A stretch of DNA of 64,000 bases from Flavitalea plasmicola (GTDB lineage: Bacteria > Bacteroidota > Bacteroidia > Chitinophagales > Chitinophagaceae): contig NZ_JAUOTO010000009.1 in the NCBI RefSeq assembly GCF_030546645.1, positions 248,001 through 312,000 of the forward strand, in the 5' to 3' direction. A program made the position numbers and the translations under genes. Position 1 is the stretch's first letter. Each line of letters begins with the position of its first letter. The notes under the pieces are model-generated. The model did not search any database, was not told the origin of the DNA, and saw only the letters and a program-made list of their open reading frames with translations. This document shows, piece by piece, positions 9,762 through 16,824 of the stretch.

Positions 9762-10626
9762 TGTTTAAAGTGTAGGTGACTCCATAGAGGATCTTTTTCA
9801 AAAATTTCGGTGTTACCTGCCGGAGGGTCCTGCCGCCGTAATCCCAGTAGATGATGGTGAAGATGTCGTCTTTCATTTGGATGTCCGACAATACAATGTA
9901 GTGGGTGGGGAAGCCGAACTTTGATTTATCATGATTTTTTACGTGCAGGTAGGTGTTGTTGACATAGAGGAAGGTGGTGCCTGCCTGTATGGCTTTTTGG
10001 AGGTAGGCGTACAGGTCTTTTATGCCGGGCCGGATCAGGTCTGAGCCGACGGCCCTTATTTTATAGCCCAGCAGGCGGGTGACGATGCGATTAAACTTGC
10101 CCAGGTTGCATGCTGCCCAAAAAGAATCTTCGGAGCCTGCATGGTACTTCCGGAAAAAGAAATTCAGGTAGCTTCTAAAGTGATCTGCCAGGACAAGGAA
10201 CCACATCTGGTCGGCGGGATGGATATCCAGGACGCCTTTGAACCGGAGGGTGCCGGCGGCCCGCATTACTTCGGGAGCGGGATCAAAATGGATCCTGCCC
10301 CAGGTGGCCTTGCCTTCCAGGAACAGGGCAGCCATGAATTTCACATATTGGAGCGGATCGTTATTGAGGGGCAGGTAGGAGAGGGCTGCATAGCCGCAAA
10401 AATTCGTGTTACTGCCCTGGTACATGCTGAGGGGGTATTGGACGTTGTGGCGGAGGTTTTCCATGAATAAACGGGACCGGGCATTGGGCCAGTAAATGCT
10501 TGAGTCGGGCAATTTTAATTCCTGGAGGAATGCAAGCGCTTCCTGTTGGGTGGAGTGGCCGGGTTCTCCCAAGGTGGTGAGCGCAAAGAGTAAGACGGAG
10601 AGCAGGGAGAAAAGAGGCCTTTTCAT
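9745..10626 (-). CDS. Secreted protein with cysteine-peptidase-like features
   Basis: A 293-residue protein starting at ATG 10626; the frame is open to 10668 but only this start gives a clean signal peptide (MKRPLFSLLSVLLFALTTLG). Three blocks are spaced as in papain-like or NlpC/C39-like enzymes: N-T-N-F-C-G-Y-A-A-L with Cys77, T-H-Y-I-V-L-S-D with His242, and I-Y-W-D-Y-G-G with Asp262. The order Cys-His-Asp and the helix-like sequence after Cys fit that fold, but I cannot name a family. It is divergent from the blaI-type repressor and shares its 93-base upstream region, which holds a perfect inverted repeat, so it could be a target of that repressor. Overlaps the following lipoprotein gene. 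Confidence 0.6.
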   Translation of the reverse strand: MKRPLFSLLSVLLFALTTLGEPGHSTQQEALAFLQELKLPDSSIYWPNARSRLFMENLRHNVQYPLSMYQGSNTNFCGYAALSYLPLNNDPLQYVKFMAALFLEGKATWGRIHFDPAPEVMRAAGTLRFKGVLDIHPADQMWFLVLADHFRSYLNFFFRKYHAGSEDSFWAACNLGKFNRIVTRLLGYKIRAVGSDLIRPGIKDLYAYLQKAIQAGTTFLYVNNTYLHVKNHDKSKFGFPTHYIVLSDIQMKDDIFTIIYWDYGGRTLRQVTPKFLKKILYGVTYTLNNGHEE

Positions 10627-10692
10627 CAAGCGAATATAGTCGGTGCCTCTGAGGTAGCAAATTTTCAAAAAAAGTTCCTAATAATTTTTAAC

Positions 10693-10710
10693 GTACGTTT
10701 TTTTACGTAC
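10693..10710. promoter_or_regulatory. Perfect inverted repeat, candidate BlaI-type operator
   Basis: GTACGT-TTTTTT-ACGTAC: two perfect 6-base arms around a 6-base T spacer, ending nine bases before the start codon of the repressor gene and 67 bases from the divergent peptidase-like gene. BlaI/MecI repressors bind short dyads and usually autoregulate, so this is the natural candidate site. Assignment is inference. Confidence 0.5.
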
Positions 10711-10719
10711 CTTAGGGAT

Positions 10720-11169
10720 ATGAAAAGATTTAAGAAGGAGGGGGGTGAAGGGCAGGAGCCTACGAAAGCCGAGCTGGCGGTATTGCAGGTGTTGTGGCAG
10801 CAAGGGCCTTCGACCGTACGAATTGTACATGATGCCCTGAACGAGGGGAAGGAGGCGGCGCAGTATACTACCACGTTGAAGCTGATGCAGCTGATGACTG
10901 AGAAGGGGATGTTGTCCAGGGATGAATCGAGCATGAAGCATATTTATCGTGCGGCGTTGGAGGAGAGGGGGACTAAGGGGCAGTTGCTGAACAGGGTCAT
11001 CGACACGTTGTATCATGGTTCCGTGGGCAATATGATGGTGGCCTTATTGGGCAACGAGAAGACGTGCGAGAAGGACCTGCAGCAGCTGCGGGAGCTCCTG
11101 GATAAGATGGAGAAGGTGGACGAGCAGGGGAAAGTGGACAAGTTGGGTAAAGCTGAAAAAAAGAAATAA
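10720..11169 (+). CDS. BlaI/MecI/CopY-family transcriptional repressor
   Basis: A 149-residue protein. The winged-helix N-terminus reads T-K-A-E-L-A-V-L-Q-V-L-W-Q-Q-G-P-S-T-V (about residues 15-33), followed by YTTTLKLMQLMTEKGML, both typical of the BlaI/MecI family. The dimerisation helices follow, and the tail is highly charged (KVDEQGKVDKLGKAEKKK). Family members repress until a partner M56 protease triggers their cleavage; the partner gene begins three bases downstream. The perfect dyad just upstream suggests autoregulation. No beta-lactamase gene lies nearby, so the regulon is probably not antibiotic resistance. Confidence 0.9.
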   Translation: MKRFKKEGGEGQEPTKAELAVLQVLWQQGPSTVRIVHDALNEGKEAAQYTTTLKLMQLMTEKGMLSRDESSMKHIYRAALEERGTKGQLLNRVIDTLYHGSVGNMMVALLGNEKTCEKDLQQLRELLDKMEKVDEQGKVDKLGKAEKKK

Positions 11170-11172
11170 TAT

Positions 11173-12702
11173 ATGATACAAGCCATCTGCTGGACGCTGG
11201 TCCATTCCCTCTGGCAGGGTTTGCTTTTCGCCATGGCCACGGGTGTGGTGATGTTGCTGACGCAGCGGTCGAGCGCGGCTATACGCTATAATATAATGTG
11301 CGGACTGTTCCTGTTGTTCCTGCTTGCCTGCGCCGGTACTTTTTTGTATGAAAGGGGTGTAACCGGGGAGGCTGTTGCTCCTGGTGCAGTGGTTTTCGTG
11401 GGAGGGGCCAGGGAATGGACGGTGGCTTTGGCCGGCTATTGTTCGGAACATGCGGTACCGATCGTTTGGGCCTGGTTGTTTGTCTTTATGGTGAAGTCCT
11501 TGCGGATGCTGGGCAGCCTACTGTATACGCAAAGGCTCAGGCATTATGGCATTAGTGCGGCGCCTGCGGGCTGGCAGCAGAAGGTGGAAGATCTCAGCCG
11601 GCAGCTGGGTATCAGAAAGGTGGTAAAACTGGTGGAATCGAGGATCGTGAAGATGCCGTTGGTCGCCGGACATTGGCGGCCTGTGATCTTTATGCCACTG
11701 GGGTTGCTGACCGGCTTGCCTGAAGGGGAGATAGAAGCTGTGCTGCTGCATGAGCTGGCTCATATCCGCCGGAACGACTACCTTATCAATTTCCTGCAGC
11801 ATGTAGCTGGCAATCTATTGTTCTTTAACCCGGGTTTTCTCTGGATGTCTGCCTTACTGCGGGATGAAAGGGAAAACTGCTGTGACGACATAGCGATCGC
11901 CTGTACCCGCGACCGGGTGCAGTTCATCCGGGCCCTTATCGATTTTAAGGAATATGATCTCCGTATGGCGCAGCTGGCTACTGCTTTCCCGGCCAGAAAG
12001 AGCCAGCTGTTGAGAAGGGTCTCCCGTATTGCGCACAATACCAACAAGACATTGGATACTACCGAGAAAATATTTTTGGTCATGAGCTTTGCCGTTGTCT
12101 CGTTGCTGGTGGCGGCCGCCGATCGATCTCCGGGGAGGGCGTTAGCGGCGCAAATGCCACGGGGAACCAACAGGGTCATCGTCGGCACTCCGGCGGCGGT
12201 TCCGGGGCATGAAGTGACTATTGATGAGAAGGAACCGGCGGAAGAAATGGAACGGCGGGCGGTGAATAAAAAGAGGCCGGTGAGGAAGACCATACCCCTG
12301 CAGGCTGCGGTGATCGTTGCCCGGGAGACCCAGGTACAGCAGTTGGATGAAGACCGGCAACAGGCCAGAGACCAGGCGGCAAGGGATGCTGAGCAGATCG
12401 TTATGAATAAAGCGCAGGCAGAAAGGGATGCGCAGCAGGCTATACGTGACAGGGAGCAGGCAGAAAGAGACAAAGCGCAAGCGGACCGGGACCAGCACCA
12501 GGCCGAGCTGGATGCGGAGCAGGCCATCCGGGATAAGCTGCAGGCTGAGCGGGACGTCCACCAGGCCATGCTCGACAGGCAGCAGGCGGCAAAAGATGCT
12601 GCCGGAGTAAATCCTGTTCAGCCGAAGGCTCCGCATCAGGCCACGAGTGCACGTCGGGCCACCTATGCTGAGCAGGTCACGGATACACATAGGGGATATT
12701 AG
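11173..12702 (+). CDS. M56 (BlaR1-type) membrane metalloprotease with C-terminal Q-A-x-x-D heptads
   Basis: A 509-residue membrane protein. Transmembrane segments are at about residues 5-29, 37-58, 90-112 and 296-316. The zinc site is HELAH (His193, Glu194, His197), followed by the conserved D-E-R-E-N-C-C-D-D motif near residue 235. This is the BlaR1/MecR1 sensor-protease architecture, paired with the BlaI-type repressor three bases upstream. In place of a penicillin-binding sensor domain, the C-terminal exoplasmic part (about 320-509) carries eleven seven-residue repeats Q-A-x-x-D-x-x at residues 401-477. The downstream gene encodes a secreted protein with the same repeats. Presumably it receives a periplasmic signal through this segment and cleaves the repressor; the ligand is unknown. 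Confidence 0.85.
   Translation: MIQAICWTLVHSLWQGLLFAMATGVVMLLTQRSSAAIRYNIMCGLFLLFLLACAGTFLYERGVTGEAVAPGAVVFVGGAREWTVALAGYCSEHAVPIVWAWLFVFMVKSLRMLGSLLYTQRLRHYGISAAPAGWQQKVEDLSRQLGIRKVVKLVESRIVKMPLVAGHWRPVIFMPLGLLTGLPEGEIEAVLLHELAHIRRNDYLINFLQHVAGNLLFFNPGFLWMSALLRDERENCCDDIAIACTRDRVQFIRALIDFKEYDLRMAQLATAFPARKSQLLRRVSRIAHNTNKTLDTTEKIFLVMSFAVVSLLVAAADRSPGRALAAQMPRGTNRVIVGTPAAVPGHEVTIDEKEPAEEMERRAVNKKRPVRKTIPLQAAVIVARETQVQQLDEDRQQARDQAARDAEQIVMNKAQAERDAQQAIRDREQAERDKAQADRDQHQAELDAEQAIRDKLQAERDVHQAMLDRQQAAKDAAGVNPVQPKAPHQATSARRATYAEQVTDTHRGY
12373..12603 (+). repeat. Eleven 21-base (7-residue) coding repeats in the M56 protease
   Basis: Translated in the gene's frame, this stretch is eleven consecutive heptads starting with Gln-Ala (Q-I in the second), most with Asp at position 5, such as QAERDAQ, QAIRDRE and QAERDKA. 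The DNA copies are degenerate at third positions, so the repeat is maintained at protein level. It predicts a long charged helix or coiled coil. Confidence 0.85.
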
Positions 12703-12789
12703 CTAATACATACATGAAGTTTCAAAAAATCACTCCGGAAGTGAAGGGGATCGTATTGCCCTATTGTTAACCTAAAAATTTAAAGCAAC

Positions 12790-13707
12790 ATGCAACAGAC
12801 AATTTTATTCCGGGGCGCATTAGCCCTGGCAGTCCTCTCTTTGACCTTAACTGCGCATGCGCAGCAGCCCGCCCACCGGGCCAGCGCCGCCCGTCCCCGC
12901 GCGATGAGCGGGAGCGTGCAGCATGAATATCTCAATATAGAGGAGGATTCTTCGGTGAAGCCACCGCAGACGATGGTCACCTATAAGAGCAAGGCCTTGT
13001 ACAATATGGTTCTCAGTGATGGAAAGATAGCGAGCTTGTATGTCAATGGGAAGCCGGTGCCCACCGACAGCTTCTACGTGTATGACTGGCTCGTACAGAA
13101 ATTGAAAGCGCAGATCGAGCAGGACAAGGCACAGGCGGTGGAGGACTGGAAACAGGCGGAGCGGGACAAGGAGCAGGCTGAGAGAGATGCCGAACAGGCA
13201 GTACGGGATAAGGAGCAGGCGGAAAGGGATGCCGAGCAGGCCGAGAAGCAAAAGCATCAGTACGAACAGGACGCGCAGCAGGCGGCACGCGATAAGCACC
13301 AGGCGGAAAGGGACGCAGAACAGGCTGTGCGGGATAAACAGCAGGCCGAGCGGGATGTGCAGCAAGCAGCCAGGGATAGGGTGCAGGCCGGGAAGGACAG
13401 GGAGCAGGCCATGCGGGATCGGGAACAAGCTGCAAGGGATATGGAACAGGCAAAACGGGATAAGATACAGGCTGAAGAGGACAAGGCCCTGGTGAAAAGC
13501 CTAAAAGCGGAAGTGGTAAGAGAAGGCCTTGTCCCGGATGAAAAAAGTGTCAGGTCCCTTCAATTGGATGAATCCGTATTCTATGTCAATGGGAAGAAAC
13601 AGTCCGATGAGCTACACCAGAAATTCAAGGCAAAATTCATTAAAAAGGAGGGATATAGTATTCATTTCCATGATGGGACGATGCGGATCGGCCAGGTGGA
13701 GCAGTAG
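12790..13707 (+). CDS. Secreted protein with eighteen Q-A-x-x-D heptads, partner candidate of the M56 protease
   Basis: A 305-residue exported protein with a signal peptide of about 24 residues (ending A-H-A-Q). A folded N-terminal part (about 25-107) contains Y-L-N-I-E-E-D and L-Y-V-N-G-K-P-V. Residues 108-233 are eighteen uninterrupted heptads such as QAERDKE, QAVRDKE and QAARDKH. A C-terminal part (about 234-305) contains a second V-F-Y-V-N-G-K-K element and ends near M-R-I-G-Q-V-E-Q. The repeat class is the same as in the C-terminus of the preceding M56 protease. The two Y/F-V-N-G-K elements flanking the helix suggest a duplicated small domain. No known family is recognised; a helical interaction with the protease is inferred. 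The gene lies 87 bases downstream, probably in the same transcript. Confidence 0.75.
   Translation: MQQTILFRGALALAVLSLTLTAHAQQPAHRASAARPRAMSGSVQHEYLNIEEDSSVKPPQTMVTYKSKALYNMVLSDGKIASLYVNGKPVPTDSFYVYDWLVQKLKAQIEQDKAQAVEDWKQAERDKEQAERDAEQAVRDKEQAERDAEQAEKQKHQYEQDAQQAARDKHQAERDAEQAVRDKQQAERDVQQAARDRVQAGKDREQAMRDREQAARDMEQAKRDKIQAEEDKALVKSLKAEVVREGLVPDEKSVRSLQLDESVFYVNGKKQSDELHQKFKAKFIKKEGYSIHFHDGTMRIGQVEQ
13111..13488 (+). repeat. Eighteen 21-base (7-residue) coding repeats
   Basis: Exactly eighteen in-frame heptads with Gln first and Ala second (Tyr or Ile once each), and Asp fifth in seventeen of them. Alternating Lys/Arg and Glu/Asp four residues apart would favour a stable single helix. Several different reading frames stay open here only because of the repeat. 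Confidence 0.9.
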
Positions 13708-13786
13708 GGGATGAAGAGGGAATTTTCGGAAAGTATGCAACATTTTGGACAGGGGAGTGTACTTTAGGGAAATAAATGTTGCGATC

Positions 13787-14827
13787 ATGAAAAAATTATC
13801 CCTCTTAATATTATCCGGTCTACAGATCCTGGCAGTAGCGGCTCAATCCCCTTCCGGCGGCACACGACCTTATTTACAGAAATCCCTTGCAGGCTTGTCT
13901 ATCAGGGAGGTGACGGCGGAGACCTCGGGAGGTAATATTTACGTGTCCGGTGTGCCGGATGCGGAAGCAAGGGTGGAAGTCTATGTACGAGGCAATCATG
14001 GGGAAGAACTCAGTGGTGAAGATGCCAGACGGCGGCTGGAGGAGCAATTCGACCTCACTGTCAGCACGGATGATCATAAGGTAAGAGCCATCGCCCGTCC
14101 CAAGCGCAATATCAACTGGAATAAAAGCCTCAGCATATCTTTCAAGATCTATGCACCTGAGAGCGTCACTACCATCCTGCGGACCAGCGGCGGAAATATC
14201 TCATTGAAAAAGCTCTCGGGAAGCACCCAGGATTTCAGGACCAGTGGCGGTAACCTGGATATCGACCAGCTTACGGGGAGGATCACCGGAAAGACTTCGG
14301 GGGGTAATGTGAACATATCGGATTCCAAGAGCGAGATCGACCTGGTGACCAGTGGCGGCAACATCGAAGCTACGCATTGCGAAGGGAACCTGCATCTTGG
14401 CACTTCCGGCGGTGACCTGAAGCTCCGGCTGTTGAAAGGGACAATACGGGCTACCACTTCCGGCGGTACTGTCAGGGGTGAAGAGATCGATGGCGAATTG
14501 CATGCCAGCACCTCGGGCGGCAATATCCGTCTAACGGACCTTACCTGCAGCTTAAGTGCATCCACCAGCGGCGGAGACATCAACGTAAGTCTTAAGGAGA
14601 TGGGTAAGTTTCTGGATCTCACTAATTCCAGCGGCAATGTCAGTTTGCAGCTGCCGCAAGGCAAGGGAATGGACCTGCGGATCTCCGGGGACAAGGTCCG
14701 GGTCAACACTCTGACCAATTTCAAAGGAGAGTCCGACGAGAAGCATATCGATGGGGCAATGAACGGGGGTGGGATACCTGTGAAAGTGAGTAACAGCAGC
14801 GGAGACGTGACACTAACTTTTAAATAA
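13787..14827 (+). CDS. Secreted DUF4097-type beta-repeat protein
   Basis: A 346-residue exported protein. The frame is open from 13745, but ATG 13787 gives a good signal peptide (MKKLSLLILSGLQILAVAAQ). From about residue 110 onward the motif T-S-G-G-N/D-I/L recurs every 18-20 residues (at least eight times), the ladder typical of DUF4097, a predicted right-handed beta-helix. The N-terminal part resembles the adhesin-like region of the same family. Members often sit beside envelope-stress regulators, and here it follows the BlaI/M56/heptad genes, so it may belong to the same response. A strong intrinsic terminator follows at 14853. Confidence 0.8.
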   Translation: MKKLSLLILSGLQILAVAAQSPSGGTRPYLQKSLAGLSIREVTAETSGGNIYVSGVPDAEARVEVYVRGNHGEELSGEDARRRLEEQFDLTVSTDDHKVRAIARPKRNINWNKSLSISFKIYAPESVTTILRTSGGNISLKKLSGSTQDFRTSGGNLDIDQLTGRITGKTSGGNVNISDSKSEIDLVTSGGNIEATHCEGNLHLGTSGGDLKLRLLKGTIRATTSGGTVRGEEIDGELHASTSGGNIRLTDLTCSLSASTSGGDINVSLKEMGKFLDLTNSSGNVSLQLPQGKGMDLRISGDKVRVNTLTNFKGESDEKHIDGAMNGGGIPVKVSNSSGDVTLTFK

Positions 14828-14852
14828 GTATAGAGATAGTTGCATGTGAATG

Positions 14853-14876
14853 ACCGGGCTAACGCCCGGTTTTTTA
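14853..14876 (+). terminator. Intrinsic terminator after the DUF4097 gene
   Basis: ACCGGGC - TAAC - GCCCGGT: a seven-base perfect GC-rich stem with a four-base loop, followed by a run of T (14870-14875). It lies 25 bases after the stop and just before the M28 peptidase gene, separating the two transcripts. Confidence 0.85.
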
Positions 14877-14886
14877 CATTTAGGTC

Positions 14887-16233
14887 ATGAAGAAACTCAT
14901 TTTTATCGGAGCGGTATGTATCGGGTGTGCCTGTGATGGACAAACTATCGTCAATAGAGACCCAGAGATCGAGCGGATGGTGAAAGAGGTCAATGCGGAC
15001 AGCCTGCAGGCTTATATCAAGGCTATGGTGTCATTCAAGACGCGCAGCACCGTCAGCTCCACCACGGACAGTAGAGCAGGGATCGGCGCCGCCCGTAACT
15101 GGGTGCTGGCCAAATTCAATCAATTTGCCGTGGGATCAGCGGGACGGCTGTCTGCCTTTGTCGACACCACCATCTATGTCGCTGACGGCAACCGTGTGAA
15201 AAGCAATATCAACCTGGGCAATACTGTAGCCACTTTAAAGGGCACCGATCCCAATGATAACCGGATCTTTATCATCAGCGGGCATCTCGACAGCCGGCGC
15301 ACGGATGTCCTGGACGGGGTGGGCGAAGCACCGGGAGCCAATGACGACGGCAGCGGCAGCGCGGCGGTATTAGAATGCGCACGTATCATGAGCCGGCATG
15401 CTTTCCCGGCTACCATCATCTTCGTGACCGTAAGCGGCGAGGAACAAGGGCTCCTGGGGTCTACCTATATGGCTAAGAAGGCGAAGGCTGCCAACTGGAA
15501 TATAGCGGCTGTGTTGAACAATGATATTATCGGCAGCAACAATAGCAACCAGACCCATATCATCGACAACACGCGGGTGCGGGTCTTCAGCGAAGGGTTG
15601 CCTGCCTATGAGCTGGACAAGCAGTCTAAAACGATCCGCCAGCTGGGACTGGAGAATGACGGGAAAGCCCGGCAGCTGGCCCGTTATGTAAAAGAGACGG
15701 GTGAGCGGTATGTAGATAACCTCACTGTGATGATGGTGTATCGTCCCGATCGTTTTCTGCGGGGCGGCGATCATATCCCCTATGTGGATAATGGCTATGC
15801 TGCCGTCCGGATCACGGAAATGAATGAGAATTTCAACCACCAGCACCAGGACGTCAGGACCGAAAACGGTGTTGTGTATGGCGACCTGCCGGAGTTCATG
15901 GACTTTGAATACCTGCGTAGGAATACGGGGGTTAATCTTGCTGTTCTTGCGAACCTGGCCAAGGCGCCCGGTGTGCCTGTCGATGTGGCAATCGAAGTGA
16001 GGAATCTTACGAATAGCACGCTGCTTCGCTGGAAGGCGCCTGTGAATGGGGTTTCTAAGGGTTATTTTGTACTTGTCCGGGAGACGACCAGTGCTGTATG
16101 GCAGAAGAAATTTTATACGACGGCCATGGAGATGGAGCTTCCGTTCTCGAAGGATAATTATTTTTTTGCAGTGCAGGCGGTGTCGGAAGGGGGTAGTGAA
16201 AGTTTGCCGGTGGTGCCGGTGCCGGGACGATAA
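14887..16233 (+). CDS. Secreted M28-family zinc aminopeptidase
   Basis: A 448-residue exported peptidase. The signal region (MKKLIFIGAVCIGCACDG) contains Cys at 14 and 16, so lipidation is possible. The di-zinc site is complete: ISGHLDS (His), GANDDGSG (bridging Asp), VSGEEQG (catalytic Glu and ligand Glu), LNNDIIG (Asp) and FNHQHQD (His). Residues about 360-448 form a fibronectin-III-like module (R-N-L-T-N-S-T-L-L-R-W-K). The likely role is removal of N-terminal amino acids from peptides outside the cell. It stands alone between a terminator and a small lipoprotein gene. Confidence 0.9.
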   Translation: MKKLIFIGAVCIGCACDGQTIVNRDPEIERMVKEVNADSLQAYIKAMVSFKTRSTVSSTTDSRAGIGAARNWVLAKFNQFAVGSAGRLSAFVDTTIYVADGNRVKSNINLGNTVATLKGTDPNDNRIFIISGHLDSRRTDVLDGVGEAPGANDDGSGSAAVLECARIMSRHAFPATIIFVTVSGEEQGLLGSTYMAKKAKAANWNIAAVLNNDIIGSNNSNQTHIIDNTRVRVFSEGLPAYELDKQSKTIRQLGLENDGKARQLARYVKETGERYVDNLTVMMVYRPDRFLRGGDHIPYVDNGYAAVRITEMNENFNHQHQDVRTENGVVYGDLPEFMDFEYLRRNTGVNLAVLANLAKAPGVPVDVAIEVRNLTNSTLLRWKAPVNGVSKGYFVLVRETTSAVWQKKFYTTAMEMELPFSKDNYFFAVQAVSEGGSESLPVVPVPGR

Positions 16234-16294
16234 GTATGGGCCGAGGCAACGTTTTGTAAAAAGGGATCGTTCTGCACTTACTAAAAGGTGCTAT

Positions 16295-16747
16295 ATGAAG
16301 ATAATGTTCCTTCCCATCTTATTTGTTACGGCTTTTGCGGCGTGCAGAAGGGATGATCCGGGTATGCCCTCCCCCCAGGCTAAGAAAATAACAGGCAAGT
16401 GGAATATAATCACAGTGACTGTCATTCCACGAGACTCAACGGGGAAGGCTATCAATGACGGCACTGTCTACACGGAACCGTCTTATTACTATTTTCAGTT
16501 CAATACCAACTTTACCTGGGTGGAAAACCTGGCTCCCGATGTCACTCCTATCGGGGAGAGCGGTACTTATAGATTACATGGCGACACCGCCTTTACCCTG
16601 GTGAATGAGCATGTTCCGTCACAGCCCGAGGAATGCAAAATTGTTACCTTAACAGATACTACGTTTGTATTCAGTCACCAGCGCCCCACTTTGTATAACG
16701 GGATAACCCCGGGCTTTCTGGAGTATGTTTTTAAACTGAGAAAATGA
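16295..16747 (+). CDS. Small lipoprotein, lipocalin-like
   Basis: A 150-residue protein beginning at ATG 16295; the frame runs back to 16046 but that part overlaps the peptidase gene and has no signal. The N-terminus is a lipoprotein signal (FVTAFAACRRDD, Cys at about 17). The remainder contains I-T-G-K-W-N-I-I-T-V-T-V and G-T-Y-R-L-H-G-D-T-A-F, a pattern common in lipocalin-like DUF lipoproteins of Bacteroidota. Function unknown. Confidence 0.7.
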   Translation: MKIMFLPILFVTAFAACRRDDPGMPSPQAKKITGKWNIITVTVIPRDSTGKAINDGTVYTEPSYYYFQFNTNFTWVENLAPDVTPIGESGTYRLHGDTAFTLVNEHVPSQPEECKIVTLTDTTFVFSHQRPTLYNGITPGFLEYVFKLRK

Positions 16748-16824
16748 TCTGATGAAGAGATAATGAGGGGGCGTTGTGTAACCTTTATTACGGCATAAAC
16801 GTCACAGGTGGATAACCTTCCACT

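Noticed and set aside
10720-12702. Beta-lactam resistance regulator pair (BlaI/BlaR1 in the strict sense)
   Set aside because: No beta-lactamase or penicillin-binding gene nearby and no penicillin-sensor domain in the protease; only the general BlaI/M56 architecture is supported.
12373-13488. Regular short DNA repeats that could suggest a CRISPR array or tandem repeat locus
   Set aside because: Period is exactly 21 bases in frame with two genes, with degenerate third positions and no unique spacers; it is a protein repeat.
13900-14820. Recurrent ACCAGCGGCGG-like DNA motif
   Set aside because: It encodes the T-S-G-G-N ladder of the DUF4097 protein and is irregularly spaced.
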